Below, one piece after another: positions 6,757 to 13,240 of a stretch of 13,770 bases of DNA. The DNA is taken from positions 1 to 13,770 of the forward strand of contig JAEWBE010000075.1 of assembly GCA_023391275.1 (NCBI GenBank), in the 5' to 3' direction. Position numbers and translations under genes: made by a program. How positions within the stretch are numbered: the first letter of the stretch is position 1; every line of letters begins with the position of its first letter. Under the pieces are notes generated by a model. It searched no databases. It was not told the origin of the DNA and saw only the letters and a program-made list of their open reading frames with translations. Origin of the DNA: Bacillota bacterium (GTDB lineage: Bacteria; Bacillota; Clostridia; Oscillospirales; Acutalibacteraceae).

Positions 6757-7998
6757 TCAGCAGAACTTGTCGATCTTCTTGGCAATCTTGATGCGTATTT
6801 TTTCGGCAGGGGTATCCCCGACCTCTTCCCACAGCGCCCACTGAGCGTTGACAAGGGTTTTGGTCATTCCGTACCAAGTGGACACCAATGCATTTACATA
6901 TTTCTGTCCGCAGTATGACAGCGGGGCGCGGTCAAAAACATAAATAACCTCTTCAGCATTGAACGCCTCGATCTCATAGTCAACTGCCATACTCTGCAGA
7001 TACATCTCAATGTGAGCACCCATAACGCGCCCGTCGTCGATATCTCTGGGTACACCGAGCCAGTTTCGCAGACCCTCCTTCGCGTAAAACTCACCAAAGG
7101 TAGCCTTACCCGAGGCCTCACATACACACTTAATCACGTGATCAACGAATTTTTCGTCAAGCGTACCGTCTTTAACAAGGTCATCAAGTGTCGGCAAGAT
7201 ATACGCTGCACCGTACGAATACTTAATCATAGGATAAAGACTGGTGGAATCACGCTCCATACAGGTGCCGTTGCAGAAGGTATAGTCGCACTCCTCACGA
7301 AAAATCATAGACTCCTTGACCATATCTTCTTCAGGTGTGTACTTTATTTGGTCGGCTGTTGCAATAGGTCCAAAGCATTCCCACTGTTCGTGGGGAGGCA
7401 TTGGAAATTTATCGCGGCTTTCGGCCACGACACGGCAATGGAGGTCACCGCAGCCCTTTGCCTCGACCATGTGGTACTCAAGCATGGGACCCCCGGGCTG
7501 CAGATGAGTAGCCTCGCCGTCGGCGTTGCCCTGAAGTGACCGTGTGGTAGAGCGGCACAGCTCAGAGCCGATAATATCCCAGTAACAAACGTCCAGTTCT
7601 TTTTCCGCGCGATAGGTCCCAAAATCATTGACACGACCACACATAAGCAACGCTTCATCACCGGCATCCCCGACTTGGGCACCGAGAAAGTTACCTTTGA
7701 AAAAAGGATGGGAATTGTGTTCATCTATGGCCATCTTGCCATAGGGGGTTAGGAATGGCGTTTTTATTCTGTCATAAGCATTGTCGCACAGGGCTTTGGC
7801 TCTTTCGACGTAGTCGGGTACAAGAATTCGCAGCGCCTGCATCAGGGCGGCGCTGACTACAGCGTTGTAACGATGCGCATAGTGCACAGCGTCATGATAA
7901 GAAACCAGCTTTTCCCATGGGGACTTAATAGCCGCATGGTCGGGCAGAGCACCCTTCCCGATTTCCCTCGGGAGTCGTTCATCGATTTTTTTGCTCAT
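6757..7998 (-). CDS. Unrecognised Cys-rich protein, possibly a small-molecule-binding or hydrolase-like fold
   Basis: This 413-residue soluble protein has no signal peptide or membrane span, and I cannot assign it to a family with confidence. About sixteen cysteines are spread along it, some clustered: G-C-G-D-L-H-C-R-V-V-A-E (about 193-204), E-E-C-D-Y-T-F-C-N-G-T-C (about 246-257) and K-C-V-C-E (about 300). The block D-I-I-G-S-E-L-C-R followed by G-C-G-D-x-H-C-R-x-V-x-E faintly recalls V4R or aminothiazoline-carboxylate-hydrolase-like domains, but this is only a resemblance. The C-terminal half (A-H-I-E-M-Y-L-Q-S-M onward) could be a second, diverged copy. The start at 7998 follows AAAGGAGA; the longer frame begins at a TTG without a ribosome site. 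It lies 47 bp after the SDR gene and 35 bp before the GcvT-like gene, so it probably acts in the same reaction sequence. Confidence 0.6.
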   Translation of the reverse strand: MSKKIDERLPREIGKGALPDHAAIKSPWEKLVSYHDAVHYAHRYNAVVSAALMQALRILVPDYVERAKALCDNAYDRIKTPFLTPYGKMAIDEHNSHPFFKGNFLGAQVGDAGDEALLMCGRVNDFGTYRAEKELDVCYWDIIGSELCRSTTRSLQGNADGEATHLQPGGPMLEYHMVEAKGCGDLHCRVVAESRDKFPMPPHEQWECFGPIATADQIKYTPEEDMVKESMIFREECDYTFCNGTCMERDSTSLYPMIKYSYGAAYILPTLDDLVKDGTLDEKFVDHVIKCVCEASGKATFGEFYAKEGLRNWLGVPRDIDDGRVMGAHIEMYLQSMAVDYEIEAFNAEEVIYVFDRAPLSYCGQKYVNALVSTWYGMTKTLVNAQWALWEEVGDTPAEKIRIKIAKKIDKFC

Positions 7999-8045
7999 AA
8001 TTTTTCTCCTTTTCAAATTATCTTAACCGCATAACTTTCTGTATC

Positions 8046-8870
8046 TTATGCGGAGTACCAGCCGCCATCTACGATTAGGCTTGCCCCATTGACAAACTTT
8101 GCTTCATTAGAAGACAGAAAGCATATGGCATCGGCAATATACTGCGGCTTGCCGATATTGGTTTGCGGATTGAGTATGCCAATCCCTTTTGACAGATAAG
8201 TTGCGACACCTTCTGGACACTGACCATACTTGTAGTTCGTAAAATCCCTATCTGGGAACATTCGCATGGTAGTATCATTGATTTCCGTGGCGAAAGCGCC
8301 GGGTGCAACGCAGTTGACGCGGACATTTTCATCCTTATATGTAAAAGCGAGATTCTTCATGAGCCCTTCCACCGCGTGCTTCGATGTGATATAAACCGTC
8401 CCAGACGAGGATCCTACGTAGCCGCCCAGTGATGAGACGATTGTAATATTGGCCGAATCGCCCTTATGCCCTTTCATTAGGGGTATTGCTGTTTTAACTG
8501 TACGCCATACGCTCTTGACATTCACATCCATGACGCGATCCCACAACTCATCATCAACCTCTTCTGGAGGGCACATAAAGTCCATAACACCTGCTACATA
8601 AGCAATAGTATCAAGAGTACCGTATTTATTCTTGATAAGCTCCACAACGCCGTTTACCGTTTCGACGTTACATATGTCACCAGGATATGTCTCAATACTG
8701 CCGGGAAGGCCTGCTGCCTTGCCCATAAGCCGGTCCAGACGATCCTGATAAATATCCAGCGCAATAACTTTTGCGCCCTCGCCGGCAAACTGCAACGCTG
8801 TTGCTTCACCCATACCAGCACCCGCACCGACTACAAGCACGGTCTTGTTTTCAAACCGATTACAACTCAT
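8046..8870 (-). CDS. Short-chain dehydrogenase/reductase (classical SDR), probably NAD-dependent
   Basis: This 274-residue cytoplasmic oxidoreductase has all classical SDR landmarks: the dinucleotide motif G-A-G-A-G-M-G (15-21), an acidic D39 at the end of the second strand that usually favours NAD over NADP, a Y-V-A-G variant of the N-N-A-G motif (91-94), catalytic Ser in I-V-S-S-L (144-148), Y-I-T-S-K (160-164, Tyr160 and Lys164) and the P-G motif (190-191). The region after 195 (M-R-M-F-P-D-R-D-F...) is the variable substrate loop and does not reveal the substrate. It is the first gene of the nine-gene minus-strand run. An excellent ribosome site AAGGAGG lies 10 nt before the ATG at 8870. 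It probably oxidises an alcohol on the substrate, or reduces a ketone, before or after the C1 transfer. Confidence 0.9.
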   Translation of the reverse strand: MSCNRFENKTVLVVGAGAGMGEATALQFAGEGAKVIALDIYQDRLDRLMGKAAGLPGSIETYPGDICNVETVNGVVELIKNKYGTLDTIAYVAGVMDFMCPPEEVDDELWDRVMDVNVKSVWRTVKTAIPLMKGHKGDSANITIVSSLGGYVGSSSGTVYITSKHAVEGLMKNLAFTYKDENVRVNCVAPGAFATEINDTTMRMFPDRDFTNYKYGQCPEGVATYLSKGIGILNPQTNIGKPQYIADAICFLSSNEAKFVNGASLIVDGGWYSA

Positions 8871-8965
8871 TACTCAGTTACCTCCTTACCTGTTTGCAAA
8901 ATAATTTTGTTCAATTCTCCCAATAACAGATCATAAGCCTCTTCGACTATCGTTTAGTTTAACAG

Positions 8966-9005
8966 TGTCCGGACAAATTTAAAATCCTGCAAAAAACAGG
9001 ATTTT
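8966..9005. promoter_or_regulatory. Palindrome and hairpin upstream of the SDR operon
   Basis: TGTCCGGACA at 8966-8975 is a perfect 10-bp palindrome, suitable for a dimeric regulator. Just beyond it, AAAATCCTG (8981-8989) and CAGGATTTT (8997-9005) form a perfect 9-bp stem with a 7-nt loop. On the minus strand both lie in the expected leader of the SDR transcript, about 100-135 bp before its start codon. Roles as operator or leader hairpin are guesses. Confidence 0.4.
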
Positions 9006-9018
9006 CCTCCAGCACTTT

Positions 9019-9048
9019 AGTGTATTTTGCCTTCAGACTTATTGTCAT
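9019..9048 (-). promoter_or_regulatory. Candidate sigma-A promoter for the SDR-led operon
   Basis: On the minus strand, ATGACA (9048-9043) and TACACT (9024-9019) are separated by 18 bp and match the -35 and -10 consensus at five and four of six positions. Transcription would begin about 140 nt before the SDR start codon. It is the best pair I can see in this stretch, but it is weak and could be chance. Confidence 0.3.
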
Positions 9049-9076
9049 GTTAATTTACTGAAACGACTTGACCCCG

Positions 9077-9173
9077 CAAAAGTATTGGAAAAATGCTTGT
9101 CCTATGCACAAAATAAGATAGTATTATGAGCCTAGTCTATAATCGGTGTTATGGATATGCCACAAAAGTATTG
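9077..9173 (+). repeat. 11-bp direct repeat in the divergent regulatory region
   Basis: CAAAAGTATTG occurs at 9077-9087 and again at 9163-9173, 86 bp apart, each followed by one differing base and then AAAA. The second copy overlaps the -35 element of the regulator gene's promoter. Paired copies around the divergent control region would suit binding sites for the adjacent PucR-type regulator, but this is inference. Confidence 0.45.
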
Positions 9174-9198
9174 CAAAACTCAGTAAAAATTATATAAT
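9171..9198 (+). promoter_or_regulatory. Sigma-A promoter of the PucR-type regulator gene
   Basis: TTGCAA (9171-9176) and a perfect TATAAT (9193-9198) are separated by 16 bp. Transcription would start near 9205, leaving a leader of about 210 nt before the chosen ATG at 9417. The -35 overlaps one copy of an 11-bp direct repeat, which suggests autoregulation. Confidence 0.55.
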
Positions 9199-9204
9199 AA
9201 AGTC

Positions 9205-9416
9205 ATATATAAATGTTGCGCGCGAATTAAAGACGTGTTCAGGCAACAAAGAAAAGCTATCGGGAAAATAGAATCGCCGGGATCAGTCTAAAATGGTGCG
9301 TAAGGCAAGAAGTTTATTTCGGCGCCAAATCCGCTCGTTTTGCTGCCAGACCCCGGTAACATATTGATTGGATGAGTAAAATAATCTATGAGCCCAGGAC
9401 ATTATGGAGGTATGCA
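9205..9416 (+). other. Long leader of the regulator gene, no gene seen
   Basis: This stretch between the predicted transcription start and the regulator's start codon has stop codons in all frames apart from a short N-terminal extension from 9372. It contains GGCGCC and CCGGG/CCCCGG segments that could pair weakly. I see no known riboswitch or attenuator pattern. Confidence 0.3.
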
Positions 9417-10934
9417 ATGGAACTTAATCTGGATATAATATGTGATCATTTACCTAAAACTCTCAAGATACAGCGGTTTGGTCCGATATGCAGAAACCTT
9501 TGTCTTAATCTACCTATACTCTATGAGAATGGCTGTGAATTTGAGGAGGGCAGGTTGTATGTTACGAACGGGGATCGACTTCCAAAGAGACCCCCAAAAA
9601 AAGGACTTGCCGTTGTATGCGTCGATCAGCGCCCGCCGCAGGAATGGGTGGATAATAATTGCCAAATACTGCTGATTTCAAATTCTCCCAGCTTATTTTT
9701 TGTATTTAACAAGATCAATAAAATATATGAGAAGTTTAATGTATGGGACAGCAAATTGAGAGATGAATTAGAGGCCGAAGACGATTTTGATATTAAAAAA
9801 CTTCTAAAGACCGGTACGATGATTTTGGAAAATCCGATACTGGTTGCGAACAGCACCATGCTGGCTATTTTTGGCACTGAACTTGTCTCTGCCAAGGACA
9901 GCGCAGACTTTGATGTTGTTGAAAGCAGTAACTATAAGCCAGTACCCAGTGAAATGATAAAAGATGCATGCAGGCTTGAACGTGTCATAAAGGAACCTTA
10001 CATATCTTCAGTCGCAACAGACGGCAAGAAAAGCTATTGCAGCAATTTGTACCAATCCGGATATTTTGCTGGCTGCATATCAGTCACGGAAGCAAACAGA
10101 CCCTTTAAATACAGCGATTTTCCCTTAGCGAATCATTTTTTCGCTTATTTCCAGAAGGCATTCGCAAAATACTTAAAACAAATCCCTCCAATTGAATTAC
10201 CAGGTACTGCTGCCTTGAAGGATTTGCTTAATGGTATACCTCTCAGCACTCAGGAGCAAGACGAACTGGTACTTGGGGAAGAAGAATGTTGGATGTGCTT
10301 CAAGATGAAAAACACACAAACCATAAATTATCTCCCGATAGAATATATGTGTACCACCATCACAACACTGATGCCGGGAAGAATATATGCTGTTATTAAT
10401 GAAGATGAAATTCTTGGTCTTTTAAAACTTCATAGCAAAGAGAATGCGGCTACTCAAAAAACCTTAAAACTCTTTGAAGAAGTCCTTGATAAAATGGGAT
10501 ATATCGCAGGTTTGAGCAACGAATTTTTCTCCATAAACCAGACCGGTATCTATATGAAGCAGGCGGACTATGCAGTTGAAGTGGGAAGTCAAACGGACAG
10601 CAATTCCCATGTGTTTTACTTTGGCGAATTAATTCTTCAGTATATGCTTACCCGCTTCAACGGAGAGTTTCCGGTAGAATGTCTTTTTTCCAAAGGACTA
10701 ATTTCTCTTATTGAGCACGATAAGCACAGCAACACAGACTATATTCAAACACTGGATATCTACTTAAAAAACGAAATGAGCATTACCCAAACTTCTAATG
10801 AACTGTTTCTGCACCGAAGCAGTCTGCTCAGCCGGCTGGACAAAATCAGAAAGCTATTGGATGCAGATTTAGATGATCCGGACGTTAGGCTCTACATCAG
10901 AATATGTCTCTATCTGTTAACAAGCGGAATTTGA
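9417..10934 (+). CDS. PucR/CdaR-type transcriptional regulator
   Basis: This 505-residue DNA-binding regulator has, at residues 442-505, the PucR-type C-terminal helix-turn-helix: T-L-D-I-Y-L-K-N-E-M-S-I-T-Q-T-S-N-E-L-F, then L-H-R-S-S-L-L-S-R-L-D-K-I and D-L-D-D-P-D-V-R. The N-terminal three quarters is divergent. It includes a segment around T-N-G-D-R-L-P that may correspond to the PucR-type sensory domain, and a middle part with no clear motif. The frame is open from an ATG at 9372, but that start has no ribosome site; the ATG at 9417 has GGAGG 6 nt upstream and is preferred. It is transcribed divergently from the SDR-led operon. The usual reading of that arrangement is that it senses the operon's substrate and controls both directions, probably as an activator. 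Confidence 0.8.
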   Translation: MELNLDIICDHLPKTLKIQRFGPICRNLCLNLPILYENGCEFEEGRLYVTNGDRLPKRPPKKGLAVVCVDQRPPQEWVDNNCQILLISNSPSLFFVFNKINKIYEKFNVWDSKLRDELEAEDDFDIKKLLKTGTMILENPILVANSTMLAIFGTELVSAKDSADFDVVESSNYKPVPSEMIKDACRLERVIKEPYISSVATDGKKSYCSNLYQSGYFAGCISVTEANRPFKYSDFPLANHFFAYFQKAFAKYLKQIPPIELPGTAALKDLLNGIPLSTQEQDELVLGEEECWMCFKMKNTQTINYLPIEYMCTTITTLMPGRIYAVINEDEILGLLKLHSKENAATQKTLKLFEEVLDKMGYIAGLSNEFFSINQTGIYMKQADYAVEVGSQTDSNSHVFYFGELILQYMLTRFNGEFPVECLFSKGLISLIEHDKHSNTDYIQTLDIYLKNEMSITQTSNELFLHRSSLLSRLDKIRKLLDADLDDPDVRLYIRICLYLLTSGI

Positions 10935-11007
10935 TACTAACTGACCTTATTGCTCAGGATAATGTAAGTTATCTAAAAAGCAAGTTTAATATAGACATTA
11001 TGTAGGA

Positions 11008-11046
11008 AAAAGGAAGCGCCAAATAAACAATTTGGCGCTTCCTTTT
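11008..11046. terminator. Rho-independent terminator after the regulator gene
   Basis: AAAAGGAAGCGCCAAA (11008-11023) and its perfect 16-bp complement (11031-11046) flank a 7-nt loop, and the 3' arm ends in TTTT. The A- and T-rich flanks let it work from either strand. It lies about 75 bp after the regulator stop codon. Confidence 0.9.
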
Positions 11047-11094
11047 GTTACGACTCCCCATATGCCGGGTAAAACTATTCAATAGTTGTAAAGC

Positions 11095-11119
11095 TGACCT
11101 GCCCCTAAAAGTCGTCCAG
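11095..11119. mobile_element. Possible relic of an insertion-sequence end
   Basis: The stretch starting TGACCTGCCCCTAAAAGTCG has the look of terminal inverted repeats of IS3-type elements in Clostridia. A small palindrome, AACTATT-C-AATAGTT (11073-11087), lies just before it. No transposase coding and no partner end are present in the window. The call rests on resemblance only. Confidence 0.2.
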
Positions 11120-11203
11120 ATATAAAGCTAGTAACCATTCCGGGTCGTGTGGGCCAGTGAAAATATGTGCTACAATGATTAGAAGATATGATACCTTTGC
11201 AGC

Positions 11204-11320
11204 TTACGTATCCTTTTTAATTTTAAAATATCCTTCTGTCCCATGCACTCGAATTCGTTGCCCATCGTTAGTCAGTTTGGTGGCATTTTCTACTTCGACA
11301 ACTGACGGCAAATCATAAGT
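11204..11320 (-). pseudogene. Remnant of the C-terminus of a PEP-utilising enzyme (mobile domain)
   Basis: Reading the minus strand from 11320 to the stop at 11206-11204 gives an open 38-codon stretch containing L-P-S-V-V-E-V-E-N-A-T-K-L-T-N-D-G-Q-R-I and then R-V-H-G-T-E-G-Y-F-K-I. This closely follows the end of the swivelling phosphohistidine domain of PEP synthase-like and related enzymes (consensus I-P-A-V-V-G-V-x-N-A-T-K-L-x-x-D-G-x-x-I-x-V-D-G-x-x-G-x-V). An in-frame TAG at 11323-11321 cuts it off, the catalytic His segment is absent, and there is no start codon or ribosome site. It is best read as a deletion scar of a lost gene. The rest of 11047-11400 shows no intact gene. Confidence 0.5.
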
Positions 11321-11341
11321 CTATATTTAAAAATCTTTATA

Positions 11342-11350
11342 TGTTATAAT
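11342..11350 (+). promoter_or_regulatory. Extended -10 promoter for the methyltransferase gene
   Basis: TGTTATAAT (11342-11350) contains a perfect TATAAT preceded by TG at the extended -10 position. The -35 region is poor, which extended -10 promoters tolerate. The start codon follows about 50 bp later. Confidence 0.5.
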
Positions 11351-11400
11351 AAAAATGGAAAGAATTCAGTAAGGCCTTCGAGTCTTACCAAGGTGAGTAT

Positions 11401-12132
11401 ATGAACAATATTTATGATGACAAGCTATTTTTTAATCAGTATGCAAAAATGTTACGAAGTCAAAAAGGGTTACCCGGAGCGGGCGAATGGCATCAGTTCA
11501 AAGCTTTTTTCCCAAACTTAAATGGTAAAAGTGTACTCGATCTTGGGTGCGGTTATGGCTGGCACTGTAAATATGCCGTAGAATGTGGAGCAAAACAGGT
11601 GCTGGGCATCGATTTGAGCGACAGAATGGTACATGAGGCAAAAGAAAAAAACAATGATCCTAAAATCATCTATCAAGTCTGCGGGCTTGATGATTACGAT
11701 TATCCACCCGATTCATTTGACTGTGTAATTTCCAATCTGGTGCTTCATTACATTGCAGATATTGATGTAATTTTCAAAAAAATATACTCAACGCTAAAAG
11801 TGGATGGCGTTTTTCTTCTTAATATTGAACATCCTGTCTTTACGACGGGTGTGAATCAGGACTGGATTTATGATTTGAACGGCAATCCGGAATATTGGCC
11901 AGTGGATAATTACTTTTATCCCGGAGAGCGAGTTACTCATTTCCTTGGACAGACTGTTATAAAGCAGCATCACACACTGACGCAGATTCTGATGGGACTC
12001 ATAAATGCTGGCTTTAAGCTGGAAATTATTGAAGAAGCAACACCGAGTGCCGATATGATGGACATTCCGGGCATGCCTGATGAAATGCGTCGTCCCATGA
12101 TGTTACTAATTAAATCCCTTAAACAAGGTTAA
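11401..12132 (+). CDS. Class I SAM-dependent methyltransferase, substrate unknown
   Basis: This 243-residue cytoplasmic protein has a Rossmann-like methyltransferase core. Motif I is V-L-D-L-G-C-G-Y-G-W-H (45-55), the acidic end of strand 2 is D71 in G-I-D-L-S, and the post-I and motif IV region reads F-D-C-V-I-S-N-L-V-L-H-Y-I. It resembles the UbiE/COQ5-like or SmtA-like group often annotated only as class I methyltransferase; the acceptor cannot be read from the sequence. The ribosome site is weak (AAGGTGAG before the ATG). It stands alone between a decayed intergenic stretch and an unrelated gene, and nothing ties it to the C1 cluster on the other side of the terminator. Replication-neutral housekeeping or detoxification roles are equally possible. 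Confidence 0.82.
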   Translation: MNNIYDDKLFFNQYAKMLRSQKGLPGAGEWHQFKAFFPNLNGKSVLDLGCGYGWHCKYAVECGAKQVLGIDLSDRMVHEAKEKNNDPKIIYQVCGLDDYDYPPDSFDCVISNLVLHYIADIDVIFKKIYSTLKVDGVFLLNIEHPVFTTGVNQDWIYDLNGNPEYWPVDNYFYPGERVTHFLGQTVIKQHHTLTQILMGLINAGFKLEIIEEATPSADMMDIPGMPDEMRRPMMLLIKSLKQG

Positions 12133-12203
12133 AAGACCACAGGGAAAGCCATCATGGATAACTGAGGTCGAATTGAATTGTTGTCCATTTTATGCATGTT
12201 GCG

Positions 12204-12257
12204 TTGTTGACAAAAAGCGCCTGCATTGTTGACAGTGCTCCTCACTGCCCTGTCAAC
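12204..12257 (+). repeat. Short direct and inverted repeats between the methyltransferase and Cdd1-like genes
   Basis: TTGTTGACA occurs at 12204-12212 and 12226-12234, 22 bp apart (about two helical turns). The second copy begins an inverted repeat, GTTGACAG (12228-12235) with CTGTCAAC (12250-12257), whose loop contains a small GTG/CAC pairing. It could be an operator or a weak terminator for the preceding gene; there is no U-run. The rest of the 227-bp gap shows no gene. Confidence 0.35.
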
Positions 12258-12359
12258 TGTTCTACGACACGAAAGACCCTTCCTTGGGCAATGAGGAATT
12301 TCAAACCGGCCTAACGGACAGAATTGTAAAATTGAAAGTAAGTCATTGAGGAAACAGCT

Positions 12360-12629
12360 ATGAGTGATTTAAGGCAGATCCCAGGAATCGGTAAAAACAT
12401 TGAACAAGATTTAATAAACATTGGATATGGCAACGTTGCTTCGTTGATTGGACAAAATCCGGAAGATATATATATGAAAGACTGCCTGTATAAAGGCTTT
12501 CAAGAAGATAAATGCCAGCTTTACGTTTTCAGGCTGGCTGTTTACTATGCGGAAAATGAAATACATGCTCCAGAAAAATTGAAATGGTGGTATTGGAAAG
12601 ACAAAGAATATAAGCCTAAAGGCAAATAA
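12360..12629 (+). CDS. Cdd1-like helix-hairpin-helix protein
   Basis: This 89-residue small soluble protein has L-R-Q-I-P-G-I-G-K-N-I-E-Q-D-L (4-18), a helix-hairpin-helix of the kind that contacts DNA backbone. It is followed by V-A-S-L-I-G-Q-N-P-E-D-I-Y and C-Q-L-Y-V-F-R-L-A-V-Y-Y-A (about 53-65), the pattern of the Cdd1 (pathogenicity-locus) family of small bacterial proteins. The biochemical role of that family is not established. The length is typical. The ATG at 12360 has GAGGAAA about 5 nt upstream. It has its own intergenic space on both sides (227 and 131 bp) and no evident functional link to its neighbours. Confidence 0.8.
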   Translation: MSDLRQIPGIGKNIEQDLINIGYGNVASLIGQNPEDIYMKDCLYKGFQEDKCQLYVFRLAVYYAENEIHAPEKLKWWYWKDKEYKPKGK

Positions 12630-12760
12630 ACAAAGGCCATTTTGAGCACAATGGGCAACCTGCCCTACCTTACTTGAACTTTCCAGTTTGTTTATGATAT
12701 TTTTGAGGGCATAATCTAGCCATTTATAACTTCACCCTACTGATAAAAGGAATAACATTA

Positions 12761-13048
12761 ATGAAAACAGAACTAACAACCGGACATTTTGCATATATGC
12801 TCCTATGTGCTGATGGTACAATCTACAGTGGCTACTCAACCGACCCAAACCGCCGTGTAACAATGCATAACAATGGGCGAGGGGCAAAGTATACCCGCTC
12901 TCGTTTACCAGTCGAACTGGTTTTTACCGAGTGCTTTCTTACGAAGGGCGATGCACTAAAGCGTGAGGCGGCGCTTAAGAAACTTAGCCATGCCGAAAAG
13001 CTTGCTTTAATTTCATCTGGCTCAGTTACATTCAATGTGCAAACATAG
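12761..13048 (+). CDS. GIY-YIG domain protein of the UPF0213/YhbQ group
   Basis: This 95-residue single-domain GIY-YIG protein has H-F-A-Y-M-L-L-C-A-D-G-T-I-Y-S-G-Y (9-25), R31-R32 in the first helix, H-N-N-G-R-G-A-K-Y-T-R (36-46) and K-R-E-A-A-L-K-K-L followed by E-K. All are in the order and spacing of the UPF0213 group. These small proteins share the GIY-YIG nuclease fold and are linked to DNA metabolism or repair, with the precise role uncertain. The usual Y-T-G-I of strand two is Y-S-G-Y here, a minor variation. The start at 12761 follows AAAGGAA 9 nt upstream. It is monocistronic by spacing: 131 bp from the gene before, and nearly 200 bp to the next. Confidence 0.88.
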   Translation: MKTELTTGHFAYMLLCADGTIYSGYSTDPNRRVTMHNNGRGAKYTRSRLPVELVFTECFLTKGDALKREAALKKLSHAEKLALISSGSVTFNVQT

Positions 13049-13240
13049 AAGTTGCTGTAAGTTTCTCATTATGGTAATGCATATAATGTTTAAAAGGGCA
13101 AGCTCAAGCAGGTATCCCTTTGGCTTGAATGTAAGCTGAGAGCAATAAGGCAACGTGCAAATTATATTTAGTGAACAGTGGATGCTTGATCTTGATAAAG
13201 AAAAACAAGGCATGATTAATAGAATGGGAGAAAATGTTTC

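Noticed and set aside
9372..9416. Upstream start of the PucR-type regulator at 9372
   Set aside because: No ribosome site precedes this ATG, whereas GGAGG stands 6 nt before the ATG at 9417.
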